Below, piece after piece: positions 52,292-64,000 of a stretch of 64,000 nucleotides of DNA. The DNA comes from Phascolomyces articulosus (taxonomy: Eukaryota; Mucoromycota; Mucoromycetes; Mucorales; Lichtheimiaceae). Under the pieces are notes generated by a model. The model worked only from the letters and a program-made list of their open reading frames with translations. It was not told the origin of the DNA and made no database searches. The first letter of the stretch is position 1. Every line of letters starts with the position of its first letter. The position numbers and the translations under genes are program-made. The stretch is from contig JAIXMP010000028.1 in assembly GCA_025677815.1 (NCBI GenBank), forward strand, positions 372,001 through 436,000, in the 5' to 3' direction.

Positions 52292-53236
52292 ATGTCCCTG
52301 TTCAGTTGGATATTTCGTCGGAGTCACCGCCGACGTCCCGTATCTTGGCGTCTCTGGTCAAATAATCATAATAACAAAGACCATCACCACGAACAACAAC
52401 AAAAGGCACAGAGAAGAAAATCAGATATAATTATCCTGGACAACACCAATCATTATTTTACGACATCTCCTACCACCCCCAAACCTACTACAACTACTAC
52501 AACTATGACTACGTCTAATATCGAACCTAATAATAATAGTAGTAGTAGTGTACTAAGTTGTTATGAATTCATTAATAACAATAGTAATAGTAATATTGAA
52601 AATAATGAGGATCTTTTATTTCAATGTATACAAACTGCTTTATTGACTGCACCTCCATTACCACCCCCTCCGATACCACGTCGAAGTCCTCGTCGTCCTC
52701 GTAAACCTCGTCCACAATCGACTATTATTAAAAATACCACACCTGTACATACCATACCATCCAAACGATGGTCTACAGGCATGCTTTTTGTTGATTTTGA
52801 AGAAATAGAACAATATTATTATCGTACAGAACAACAAAAACATCAACAACCTCCTTCCCCATTACCTATTATCGATTATCAACAACAACAACAACAACAA
52901 CAACCATTGAATCAACAATATCCTAACACTATGAATAGTCGAATCGTACCTCAACATCAACAACAGCTATCATCACCAACACAACAACTACAACAACAAT
53001 TGCAATCACCACCACCTTCATCACAAGGAGTAGTGATGAGAAGACCTTCTTCAGCAGCCATAAGAAGTCGACGTAGATCAAGTCGAGTCCAAAGCATTCC
53101 TCCTACTTGCGGTTACCACTTTTTAAATTCTATCCCTGAAGTCGTCGAGAATCATCATTATCACGGCAACTTGACTACTAGTCAAAAACCACTACCACCT
53201 TTATCCACTCCCTTTCCTCCCCTTAACCTGATATAA
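52292..53236 (+). CDS. Low-complexity basic, proline- and glutamine-rich protein
   Basis: A single-exon 314-codon frame. The start is conserved-looking and basic (MSLFSWIFRRSHRRRPVSW). Thr- and Asn-rich tracts follow, then a Pro/Arg-rich segment (PPPPIPRRSPRRPRKPRP) resembling SH3/WW ligand sequences, a poly-Gln region and RRRSSR-type basic motifs. No catalytic domain or family was recognised. The Arg/Ser patches suggest phosphorylation or nucleic-acid/partner binding; that is inference. The start codon sits right after a long T-rich leader. Confidence 0.6.
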   Translation: MSLFSWIFRRSHRRRPVSWRLWSNNHNNKDHHHEQQQKAQRRKSDIIILDNTNHYFTTSPTTPKPTTTTTTMTTSNIEPNNNSSSSVLSCYEFINNNSNSNIENNEDLLFQCIQTALLTAPPLPPPPIPRRSPRRPRKPRPQSTIIKNTTPVHTIPSKRWSTGMLFVDFEEIEQYYYRTEQQKHQQPPSPLPIIDYQQQQQQQQPLNQQYPNTMNSRIVPQHQQQLSSPTQQLQQQLQSPPPSSQGVVMRRPSSAAIRSRRRSSRVQSIPPTCGYHFLNSIPEVVENHHYHGNLTTSQKPLPPLSTPFPPLNLI

Positions 53237-55615
53237 AAAAAGGTTCCCTTTTTCTTTTTCTTCCTTTTTTTTTTCTTAAATGTACAGAAATAGTAACAAA
53301 AAAAAACTCACTCACTCACTCACTCACTCACTCACTCTTACACATAGCATACATATATGTTTTTTTTCTCTCTTGTGTAAAATGTAAATAATTATCCTAT
53401 CGTACTTCTTTTTAGTAAAAAGTTCCAAAACAAACCTTGTTTCATACTTTATATACTGAATGAACGACTGTTGTATGTTGCCAACAACAAGTATGTCTGT
53501 ATTGTCAAAAAACAGTGCGATCTTCTTTTTCTCTATAAATAATTATAAACTTTTCTTTTATAACACTATACATTATAATACAAAACATCATAACTGAATC
53601 TCCCCTCCCCTTTCCTAAAATATACACTTCCCCCTTGAACTTTATAAAAATCTTATACATATTTATCCATCCTACTATGTGTCTCCTTGTGTAATATATC
53701 AATCAAAGATGGAAAATCAGATTGTGTTATTCTTTTTTTAATATCAGTGTTAAATAGTAAGTGGCAATCAATACTAATTTATTATCTAGTATACTACTTT
53801 TTAAATGATTAATATATTATCTAGTAAATGGATATACATATTTTCTCTTAAAAAACATCATCACCATTTTCAAAACACATACATACCAACTAACTAACAC
53901 ACTCTCGGTGCTGTCACTGTGAAATGGTTTTTTTAAGGGATACGCACTACGACGTATGTGTTGTTTTTCACACGATCGATCAACCATCAATCGGTCAGAT
54001 CAATGATTTTTATTTATTTATTTATTTTCCTGTCTGTTGAACTGTTATAAATATGGATAACAAGAAACGTTTGAGTATCAACTAGTTTTTTTGACTGATG
54101 AAATTCTTCAAGACTACACGTCCATTTTTCTCCATTTCTATTTAAATAATATGTGGAAGAAGGAATGCTTCTTCTTCTTCTCCGTTATTGTATCCTATCC
54201 TATAAAAAAAAGTGAAGTAGATCCTGCATTTATATATTACAGTCGTAAAAGAAGAAAAAAAAAAGATTCCGGTCGCTATCCAGTTATATTTTGGGGTGTT
54301 CTTGAAAGCTTTTTGGAATTCGTTGATTAAAATATACAGGTTATTTGAGTCTGCAGATCTATTATTATAATATTATAGTTGACTAAACCATGAATGGTAT
54401 ATTATAAAGTGTAATGGGACTTGAAACTTGTTAGGAGCAAGCTTTTGCATTCCATTGACCCGATACCTAGCTAACATCAATAATGGTATATTATGTCATT
54501 CACTATATATATAGTATAAACTCTTTAATTATATGCATATAAAATATTCGTAATGTGATTTAGAGTATACTGTTGAGCTCCCTCTCGTTTGGGCCGACTT
54601 GCTGTAAGTTCGATAGTATCTGGCTCTCATAGTCTCAAGTGCGCAGTCCATCCTTCTTGTAATGTTTTTAACACCTAGACATGAGCTTACGCAATTTTCC
54701 AAAGTGGTATTTTGAACAATGCATTCTTTTTGATGATGACTTGTGTATTTAATTGATATAAAGTAGTAGTATTATGGTCATAACAAAAACGATGCATGAT
54801 GTCAAACCACTTTATATTTTATCATCTTGCAACAAACAGTGATGAAATTTCAGTGTTACACATGAATTTCATGTTGCATCATGGCGTCAAATATAAAAAA
54901 GAGGGGTATGGGTTCTACTGATGTATGTGTGTGTGAGTGTCCACATGAAATATATGTGAATGGTCCCGCAAAAAAAAAACATAAAAGCAATTGGGCGTAT
55001 TTTTTTATGTATAATACGCATTAAGATCGCCATAAGGTAACCCATGACGCATCATGGTTGGCATTTTGTTTATACATATTTGTATTGAAACGATACATAC
55101 TGAATCTTAAGTATATACCTACTTGGTTATCACTCCATTATTAAAAGAACCGACTGTATGTTCAAAAGGGGGTCATTACAGCAGAACGGACCACCACAGG
55201 CGGGGTTCGGAACCATGATGAGAAGACCCGTTACTACTATTACTACTTAGCCAAAGATGATTAATTATTTTGAAGTAATAATCTAAATAATTCCAAGAAA
55301 ACTAAATATAATTTCATGTTACCTTCCATTACTCCATCACTTAGCCATGACGCGTTATCCTCAATATATTATTAATACGAGATAAAATAATTGGGACAGG
55401 AAGACCCAATTGCCCAAAATAAAAAGCATGTGTCACGGACAATTGCTTTCAATCGGTCAATGAAAAAGACCGTTTCTTCCGAAACACTTTTTGTGAACAC
55501 TTGTCTGAAGGAAGTCAACACCGACAAAGCTTGGTTGTTTGATTGAGCCTTCCCTCCTTTTTCTCTCTCTTTTTTTTCTCTTCTATTTGCCACTTTTTTT
55601 CTATCTATTATAAAG
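53237..55615. other. Long AT-rich intergenic region
   Basis: Contains a (CTCA)n microsatellite at about 53307-53337 and a more GC-balanced stretch at 54570-54670. The leader of LCB1 is at the end. No gene recognised. Confidence 0.45.
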
Positions 55616-57691
55616 ATGGACCCAAGTGTACATCTTGATGATGAACATGCTGTGTTTATCAATTCCACTGTCAATTCCGTCTATGAATTAATTAATGCCA
55701 TTCCTGGCTCTCATCTTGTTCTTTCCTATGTCAAAAATGCTTACCAAGACGATCCATTCCGTATCATTCTTGAATTATTCCTTGTTTTCTTTGCTTTAAA
55801 GTATATGCTTTCTAAAAAGTATAAACCTCAAGATAATGCTGTGAAATTAACTGAAAAGGTATATATCTATATATATCTATATACTATCCATTGAGCAACC
55901 AATACCTATCCAACTCTTTTTTTAAGACAAAAAAAAAAGATAAACAAATAAAATGACTCATTATCAAAACTATTATTAGGAAATTGATGATCTTGTAGAA
56001 GAATGGAAGCCTGAACCATTAGTACCTCCACTTTCATCATTTGACAAGTTGAATCTTGAAAAGGCTCCTTTAATTATTGGTGCTCAATCCGTCAAACCCA
56101 AAGTCGCTGGTCATGCCAAACCACTCATGAACTTAGCTTCCACTAACTATCTCGAATTACAAGCTTCTGAACGTATCCGACAAAAGGCCATTGATACATT
56201 AAAAGTCTATGGTGTGGGCTCTTGTGGTCCCCCTGGTTTTTATGGTACCATCGATGTACATATGGATTTAGAACGCGATATTGCTCAATTCTTGGGTACA
56301 GAAGAAGCTATTATCTATGCTCAAGGTTTTTCGACCATTTCTTCTGTTATTCCTGCTTTCTCTAAACGTGGTGATTTGCTTGTCGTCGATGATGGTGTTA
56401 GTTTTTCGGTTCAAAAAGGTGTTCAAATCTCTCGTTCTAATGTGCGTTACTTTAAACATAATGATATGCAAGATCTTGAACGTGTTTTGGATGATATTCG
56501 TGTTGATGATATGGTGGTAAGTTTCATATTTAGATAGTGTTAGATCATATAAAATTAGGATGAAATGCAGTATAGAATATATCGAAGAATTAATGGATAT
56601 CCATTTTATAAATATAATAGCATAAGCGCAAGCTTACTAGACGTTTTATTGTAACTGAAGGTTTATCTGCTAACTTTGGTGATATTGCCCCTCTCGCTAA
56701 ATTGGTAGGTTTTTTCAAAATATGAAAATATCCGATTATATTAGGTTGAAAAAAGGATCAGAAGGATAGATAAAAAGTGAATGCATCAATGTGTGTGTAT
56801 ATATTTATATGTGTGTGTGTTTAAATGCCAAAAAAAAATACTCATGATCCGATGTTTCTCAATAGATTGAATTGAAACGCAAATTCAAGTATCGATTAAT
56901 TCTTGATGAATCTCAATCCATTGGTGTCCTTGGTGCTCGTGGTGCTGGTTTGACTGATCTCTTTAACATTGATGTAAGACAATAGGTTGATTATTTTTAT
57001 GGGAAGGAGCGTATATTGAAAATGCAAAAAAAAGGAAAGGAGGATAGAGATGTAGATTAGATCAGAAAAAGTGTGATACTTATACTACATTTTTTTTATA
57101 TAGGCTAAAGAAGTAGATATGATTGTTGGTTCCATGTCCAATGCCTTATGTGCCTCTGGTGGTTTCTGTGCCGGCAATACTCAAATTGTGGATCACCAAC
57201 GTTTATCTGGTAGTGCTTATTGTTTTTCAGCCTCCATTCCTGCTATGCTTGCCGTCTCTGCTTCCGAAGCCCTTAAGTACATTCAAGAAAAACCTCAAAT
57301 CTTGTGCGATCTTGCTGACCGTTCCCGTTCCTTCCGTCAAGTCTTGTCACATAAGTCTTTGGAAAATCTCATTGAATTATCAGGGAGCGATGTCTACTCT
57401 CCATCCCCCTTTTTCCATATTCGTGTCAACCCTGCCTTTTTGAGATCACGGGGTCGTGATGATATTTCACGCGAGGACGAAGAACGTTTATTACAAGATG
57501 TAGTAGATGAATGTTCTGCTCAAGGTGTTTTGATCACTCGTGCTAAATATGTTTATGATCAAGAACGTAAATGTCCTCGCCCAAGTATCAAGATTTACGT
57601 GACCATTGGTTTGACAAAGAAGGAAAATGACAAGGCTGCAGGTGTAGTCAAGTCAGCTATTGTCAAAGTCTTTGGCAAATGGAAAAAATAA
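55616..57691 (+). CDS. LCB1: Serine palmitoyltransferase subunit 1 (LCB1)
   Basis: Five exons (55616-55858, 55980-56516, 56621-56704, 56866-56973, 57104-57691) join in frame to 519 residues. An N-terminal TM segment (about 48-65, IILELFLVFFALKYML) anchors it in the ER. Then comes the alpha-oxoamine-synthase fold: MNLASTNYLELQA, YGVGSCGPPGFYGTIDVH, FIVTEGLSANFGDIAPL and LDESQSIGVLGARGAG. Where catalytic partners carry the PLP lysine this protein reads MIVGSMSNAL, so it lacks the lysine, the hallmark of LCB1. The subunit pairs with LCB2 and condenses serine with palmitoyl-CoA, the first committed step of sphingolipid synthesis. All introns are short with canonical borders. Confidence 0.92.
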
Positions 57692-58714
57692 CTAATTCAA
57701 AATAAAACAATTTATCATAATAATAATATTAATATCTAACCCTCTTTTTAATACTCTTTTTTTTTTGTTTTTCTCGCTTTTGTACACTCTACATTCTAAA
57801 TATTGTTGTCCCTTTTTTTTCCTTAGTATTTTCACATCACACACTTTAATAAAAATTTAAAAATCTTAATAATAATAATAATAGTATATAGTCAATTGCA
57901 TTAGGAAATGATACGTTTGTGTATGGAATAATATGACATGTATATATATAGAGAGAGGGAGAAGGGATTGTTGCTAGGTGAGATAAATATATTTAAGGTT
58001 GTTGTCGAATTACTTTTTATTTTAGTTTGATCGTTCATGTTGCATTTTAATTAATTTTTATGCAATGTTTGACGAAAAGCTCAACAATCATCAGTCCAGT
58101 TTAGGATCATATTACAATGGCAAACATGGATTGTCCTTTAAAGGCAAGTGTCTTTGTGGTATGATGTATAAAGTTTATCATATAAACTGATCAAGGACCC
58201 TATGTTATGTTTGTTAAACATGACTCTCATTTCCTAAAACCTTATCATATAAGATTATTCTATTACAAATATTCTTTTTTCTTACAAATGTTTCTTTCCA
58301 CGTGTATCACACAAAAGTAGTAATGGTAAGAACTACTTGACCATTTTTTTAATATGCACTGAATGTGTTTGATATAGTTTTAAAACACACTAAAAAATGT
58401 CATTTCTGTTGCTTGCATATTATATATAGTAGTTAATAGATGCATGTACTCTCTAACTCAATATAATGAAAAAGAAGGAGAATAGAACCGGCTATTCTAC
58501 CTTATTTAACTGTTTCAACTGACAAACCTTCTTTCAATCATTTCATTCTTTTCATTCGTATCGAACAACAAGTTTTATTTATTTTATTACCATTTAATTA
58601 ATTAATTAATTAATAATAGCATTATATACCCTAAAAATCAAATATACCAATTCCTTACTAGAGTCCACCTTTAATATCCACTTTTCGTACCGTTAGTAAC
58701 AAAAAAAATAGGAT
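57692..58714. other. Intergenic region
   Basis: LCB1 3' region, AT-rich spacer and a (TTAA)n-like run near 58597-58616. No gene seen. Confidence 0.45.
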
Positions 58715-61563
58715 GGAACAATTGTATTAACTGCTATGGCAGATATTTTGTGGTACCACTCACTACAAAAGAAGAAATAGATAGCTTCAAACCCATCGTA
58801 AATCAATACAACAGTCGACTTTGTGACTGGAATACCATGATGAAATATGATTAATTTGCTGGATCCGATGAAAATACTTCCTCTATTCTATGGCTAAATC
58901 GATTGCAAATGAAAAAAAAACCAGTTTCGTTTGCTTTTGGGCCTATTATACTCGAGTAGGGTGCTTTTCTTCTGACAGGTTATTTCATGCGCTCATTTAC
59001 TGAACTTTCAAAACAAGAACGTGAAAAGGTCTTGTTGGGTTGGCATGACGCTCGGTTGCCTCCTTATAATATATTATTCAAAGCTTTTAAGAGTCGGGTG
59101 GATGGGTAGTATATATGGAAGTCTAGAGAGTCTTGCTTATAAAGTCATGGGTGAATATGAATGTGGTCCAGATTATTGTCATCCTAACACTAGTACGAAT
59201 GGAGATCATGATGATGATTCTGGAAGAAGTAGTAATAATGATGATGAGGCAGTGGATTCATCAGCAACATTACGCGAACGATTGACTACGTTTGGATGAG
59301 ATCCCAACTTCAGAAGCATTTGATGTGATTATCGTCGATAGTGGCGCAGGGGGAGGTGGTAAGAAATTGAAATGGATGAATCCTATCATTGATTAATATA
59401 TATAGCAAGAGTATGAATAATAAAGACAGAAAACACTAATCATTATTTGGATAAATCCAAATAGGTGTCTGTGCTGCACAATTGACCAAAGCTGGTTATT
59501 CCGTACTTGTCATTGAAAAAGGAAGGATTATCATGAAAGTAAAATAATTCAAATTGAACGAGCAGTCCTTCGAATAATCAGCCACACTTCCATCCTCTGA
59601 TGATAATCAATCACAAGTTGTTGATGGTAGGACTTAGGGTGGAGGAACAACAGTGAATTTCAGTACCTGTATTAAATTACCTTATTCCTATGTGAAGAAT
59701 GGGTAAATGATTTTGGATTTTGTTATTTTATTTCTTTAGAGGTAATAATAATCATAACAATAGATGAAAAAAGATAATCCAATGGATCATGATGATCTCT
59801 CTCTCCTCCCCACTTTCGTTTTTCTTTTGGTTTGCTGTGTTTATAATTATAAATCGCTTGTTTTGGTTTAGTTTTTTTTTTTTACTGACTTTATTCTCTC
59901 TCTTTCTTTTGTTCCGTAAACCCGATTTTTTATTCAAAAAAGTTTACAAACGATCTAAATTATGTGTACGATCGGATTGGTGCTACCACGGACGGGATAA
60001 AACATAACCGTCCCAATCAACTCATGGTGGAAGGTTGCCAGTGGGTATAACACGTGCTTTTCTTGTGGGTTTAAAGAAAACTTGACCAACAATAACCATC
60101 AATCATTGTGGAAAACAAAAATAACATCTATCTTTTTGCTGGATTATTATAATTATACATATTATAATATAGAAAACTGGGATCTCCTATAACACAAGTA
60201 GCTCAAAATACTGGAGGTCGACCCCATGACTATGTGTGTTGTTTCTTTGGATTGTAAAAAGGGTATTAAAAATGGTACCACAAATACTTTGTTAAGAGAT
60301 GCACAAAAATATGCCAAGGTGACGCGTACTTGAGAACAATAATGTAGTGGTAAGTGGAATATATGCGACAACATATAAACAGTAATAACATGTATCAGGA
60401 TCCTATTCGTGATGATAGTAAATCAACGTCATTTTGCCTTGAACAAATCAGGGCTAAACGAGTTATTGTGGCAAGAGGCGCGGTTAATTCACCGGGTCTA
60501 TTACCTCTCAGTGGATTAAAGAAACGGCACACTCGCCGAAATCTGAAACTACATCCATTCGTTTTATGGTTATGATGTTTTTGATACACCAGTGGATATG
60601 CATAAAGAAAGCATCTTGACAACTGTAAGTGATTATTATTTTTACAAAAGACCTACTTTGTGACAATCGAAGGTGGGGTAAAAAGAAGCTTTTTGTTATC
60701 ATCATTATAAAAATATGATTGTTATTTACACAAAAAAATATGAAATAAAAATAGGTGAGTGACACAATAGGTGATGATGGTACGGGTTATGGGACCAAAC
60801 CAGAAATTCCTGCTCATCATCCACTGTCTTATTTCGCTATATCACCATGACGTGGTGGATTGGCTCATAAACTAATAGCCATGAAATATTATCATGCCAT
60901 GACGATCGTCACCATCAATAGAGACAAAAAGTTTCCAAAGGTTGAGTCTATGGTAATGAACAAGGTAAACTTTGCATTGACTATCAACTATCTCACAGCA
61001 CGATCGACATCCGATCGAAAAGGGTTAGATCAAGTTGTTCATATCTTAGCTGGAGCAAGAGAAATTTATACAACGCAACATGGAGTCAAATCCTTTGTAT
61101 TCTCAGCTCAGGAACAACCTCGAATTGATAATCCGCAAGGTGTAAGGGGGCAAGTGGATTCCTTTGGCATACCAGGGAATGGAAACAGCGGAATTTTCAG
61201 CGGTCACCAAATATGTTCTATGGTAAGAATTTCTTAGTGTTTTTTTCTTTTGTGTATTGTAAAAAATAAAAAATAAAAAGGGCAAGTTACGAGAAAAAAC
61301 AATAAGATAAAAATAATTAAGAGAGCATTCTTGTTGGTTCAATTTGTAAATTACCATCGGTTTCTATATATGTATAGTCGCCTCGGCTCAGAGCCTAATA
61401 TGTCGGTGATCCAACCTATTGGAGAGACGTGGGAGGTCGAAAACCTTTATGTGTCCGACGCGTCTTTATTCCCAACTGCAAGTAGTGGAATCAATCCTAT
61501 AGCGATTATAGAAGCTGTAGCACTGCATGCTGCTTCCAATGTCATTAGAAATGGGAAGTAATT
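58715..61563 (+). pseudogene. Long-chain fatty alcohol oxidase (GMC family) pseudogene
   Basis: Pieces of one GMC-type flavoprotein appear in order on the plus strand but in different frames and with stops. Near 58990 there is FTELSKQEREKVLLGWHDA. Near 59310 the FAD-binding start (FDVIIVDSGAGGG; the family has GSGAGGG). At 59463-59520, VCAAQLTKAGYSVLVIEKG. At 60460-60575, ARGAVNSPGLLPLSGL. At 61375-61561 an intact C-terminus, QPIGETWEVENLYVSDASLF followed by PTASSGINPI. An early frame break lies near 58735, and several frame changes and in-frame stops lie between 59090 and 61250. The catalytic His region cannot be assembled without correction. Fatty alcohol oxidases convert long-chain alcohols to aldehydes in alkane/fat use; this copy should make no working enzyme. 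Confidence 0.75.
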
Positions 61564-63250
61564 TATTTATTAATTTCATTTACTTATAAATATCCTATTT
61601 TTCGGTCAATAAGAAAAATATTTATATATATGTCCATGATTTGTTGTTAGATGATATCATAAAACTGCAATTGGAGTTGGTGAGAAATTATGCGGAAAAT
61701 AATTCCCACGGAAATGTTTATTTTGTCAGAAAAGTTAGGATGACAGTTAGAAAACACATAGGAATTGCAGTTACTAGTATATAGACAATGTATTATAATA
61801 CAACAATATGTGATGGTTCAAATGACCATGTCGGCGATGGTAAGATAATGAAGATCATTCTATAAATATATTTAGAACAAGCAAAAGGATTCTAAATAAT
61901 TAAATTAATGAAACATAAGATTGTTCGATATTTTAAATCGTAAATGAGTTGTATATAGTCGGCATTAAATGTTAGTAGATCCAGTTTTTTGGATTTTGAA
62001 GTATAAGCAAGAATATATATTAGTAGTAGCAATCATTGCTACAACCGGATTGTATATGTTTCAGGTGATATTGCTCTGTTTCTTATCATTATTAAAATAC
62101 AGAATATCCTCTGTAATTGATCAATATGTTATTCAGTTAATGAATCTTCTTGCTTATTATCAAATTTGATTTATCATTACCAAGATGGCGCTTTTTTTGA
62201 TTCTTCACAATCTATTATATACAATGGTTCCAATTTTCAATTTGTCAGTTGAAGAGATATCTTAATGAAATTGCATCACCTATAATCGATAAAAAGGGTA
62301 GTAACGAACTATTCGTTAATAAAGACTTAAATAATACAAAATAATTTTCATTTTGTCAATCACTAAATGAATTCTACATTTGTAAGCAAAGTCAATATCA
62401 ATTCAAATCAACAGTAATGAAATGCTACTAGCTCACAAATGCAATATATGTTGAGTTGTAATTTCTTTTGAACAAGGAACGGATACCATAACAAGCACCA
62501 TATGAAATCACTTTGAAATTTGTTGTTGGATAGATACTATTATACTTTTTGTTTAACGCATGGGTCCATTTAGGGTAGAATGTCTAGTTCAACTAATAAA
62601 TTCTTCAATTAAGGATTCATCATGAATCCTTCAGAGAGATCCACTGACAACAAACTATTGTTATTGCTTTTGGACCAAACAATAGAATTTGATTTCACAT
62701 GTAGAGTGAAAATGGTTTGTGCGCTCAATCATTGTATGACTGAATTTATTTGACGTTTTATTTTTAATTACCATCCAATATCGCATATCAGGAATATGCA
62801 ACATTTTATTAGCTGTCTATGAACCTAATAGAGTTAATCATCATTTTAAAAAGGAGAGTTAGTATTAGCGGATTGCCGAGTTTTAGGAAGTCCCATATCA
62901 AACAAATGTCAACTGTGCGCGAGTCATACGAAGGAATTCATGGAGGCACATCATGTTTACCTTAAGGTGTTGTTTGTATTGCATAAATATTTACATCTTG
63001 CCTCATGTTGTTATTATTGTTTTCCTCCATCTATTATCGATGAATGATTCATTGCTCTTGTTATCCTCACTTCATCATTCTATATATATCATAGGTTCAT
63101 CACTTATTTAAACTCAAATAATAATAAAAAGGTGATCATCCGGATGAGGTTTCACTTATATACTTCTGTTGCACTAAAAAACTAAAACTGAAAAAGCAAT
63201 CAAGACAATTGTTTTTTGGTTCAAAAAGAGAAAAAGGGATATTGGAAGCC
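61564..63250. other. Long AT-rich intergenic region
   Basis: No gene recognised. Several short frames occur, none with family features. Confidence 0.4.
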
Positions 63251-63433
63251 ATGTGCGCGGAGCAACAAAAGGCTTTTTATTTGTGTGGGGATAAGCAAAA
63301 TGATTGGAGCAACTTTCATATAAATGCTTTGTTGCACGAGGACGATTCCTTTTTAGTAGATCAACTTATTAGCAATTTTTTTCACCGTTTTGGGAATTCA
63401 ACTATGTATGCGGGGTACTCAAAAAGACGATGA
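63251..63433 (+). CDS. Small hypothetical ORF upstream of the last gene
   Basis: A 60-codon frame (MCAEQQKAFYLCGDKQNDWS...) with mixed composition and no recognised family. It could be a short protein, an exon or chance. It lies about 450 bases before the next gene on the same strand. Confidence 0.2.
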   Translation: MCAEQQKAFYLCGDKQNDWSNFHINALLHEDDSFLVDQLISNFFHRFGNSTMYAGYSKRR

Positions 63434-63881
63434 CCTTTTTTTAGTGTATTTTGTGTATAAAATAATTATTATAATAATAGTCTATTAGAACCGTGTGTGT
63501 GGATATCGTCTGTGTATTTTTTTTTTGGAGTAAAAAGGCCCGTTCCTCCTCTCTTTATTAATTGAATAGAAAAAAATTTTCAACTACGATCTAAACCCAT
63601 CCAAAACCCCCATTTTTATAATAATATTTGGGTGGGAAAAGCTTTTCTTGATTGTTTTTTTCTGTGTGTGAGCTTATATATATGTTATATTTATATTCAC
63701 CAAATACACACACACACACTTCAGTACATATACAAATAACCACGTGAAAGTGAAATAAATAGCCAACCTTTCCCTCAGAAGTCGTTAAACGCGCCTCTTC
63801 TTTTCTTTTTTCTCTTTTATTCTTCTTTACCTTTTACTCTTTCTCTTTTTTTTTTTCCTTTTATTTTCAATATTCAATATC
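63434..63881. promoter_or_regulatory. CT-rich leader/promoter of the last gene
   Basis: About 100 bases of strongly pyrimidine-rich sequence (63796-63868) run up to the ATG, like the leaders of the kinase and low-complexity genes in this window. Confidence 0.4.
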
Positions 63882-64000
63882 ATGTTCTCTCCAGCTACAA
63901 ATACATTAAACAATAACGATTTCGATTGGGTTTATGATCCTAGTATCATGAATTATCAACCACCACAAGAACCACTTCAAGAACCTGTACCTTTTGAAGG
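63882..64000 (+). CDS. Start of a gene cut by the window end
   Basis: An ATG after the pyrimidine-rich leader opens a frame that continues to the last base (MFSPATNTLNNNDFDWVYDP...). The visible 39 residues are Asn/Pro/Gln-rich, typical of regulatory-protein N-termini in this genome. No domain is visible yet, so no function is assigned. Confidence 0.6.
   Translation, partial: MFSPATNTLNNNDFDWVYDPSIMNYQPPQEPLQEPVPFE

Noticed and set aside
53307..53337. CTCA run as a telomere or regulatory array
   Set aside because: Simple microsatellite in a 3' region with no special context.
54091..54330. 79-codon plus-strand frame
   Set aside because: No start context, no homology, poly-Lys/Phe composition from A and T runs.
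55195..55215. GGTTCGGAACC as a tRNA B box
   Set aside because: No A box or cloverleaf could be built around it. It is a short palindrome.

Overview
The window is AT-rich nuclear DNA from a fungus. Genes are split by short introns (about 50-140 bases, GTAAGT/GTATGT-like donors, TAG/CAG acceptors). Poly-Gln, poly-Asn and Ser/Thr tracts are common, and T- or CT-rich stretches sit just before start codons. A signal-peptide/kelch/TM protein, F-box-LRR genes and a LINE with a C-terminal CCHC-like knuckle suggest Mucoromycota (Mucorales-like). The lineage is an inference from style, not a database match. No tRNA, rRNA, CRISPR array or prokaryotic operon was seen.

Layout. 1-3.5 kb is a transposon graveyard: two 3' LINE fragments on the minus strand, a block of about 23-bp degenerate tandem repeats each carrying a small palindrome, and a deleted Tc1-like transposase relic. 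3.8-7.8 kb holds a nine-exon kelch/TM receptor-like gene (minus) and a broken partial copy just downstream of it. 9.7-11.9 kb is a heat-shock-factor gene (minus) with a perfect heat-shock element in its own upstream region. 13.2-15.8 kb has an F-box/LRR gene and a DUF4291 gene. 17.5-21.2 kb is a SERCA-type Ca2+ pump. 22.5-25.4 kb is a Zn2Cys6 transcription factor with two microexons. 26.2-27.5 kb is a decayed LINE ORF1. 29.4-30.7 kb is an unexplained spliced, GC-elevated non-coding block (candidate structured RNA).

33.2-36.8 kb carries the SAGA subunit Ada3/Ngg1 (minus) and the rRNA-processing factor Cgr1 (plus), head to head. 38.8-41 kb is a PKA catalytic subunit. 42.6-45.1 kb is a TPR/F-box protein (minus). 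47.2-48.6 kb is an FAD monooxygenase. 49.2-51.9 kb is a GH27 alpha-galactosidase with an extra beta-rich domain and a C-terminal TM anchor (minus). 52.3-53.2 kb is a low-complexity protein. 55.6-57.7 kb is serine palmitoyltransferase LCB1. 58.7-61.6 kb is a long-chain fatty alcohol oxidase (GMC) pseudogene. A new gene begins at 63.9 kb and runs off the window.

There is no gene cluster in the bacterial sense. The genes are mostly conserved housekeeping and regulatory functions (chromatin, ribosome biogenesis, sphingolipid synthesis, Ca2+ homeostasis, cAMP signalling, stress response) separated by long AT-rich spacers. Exon models were assembled by hand from splice signals and reading-frame continuity. 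They close in frame but have not been tested against RNA or protein databases.
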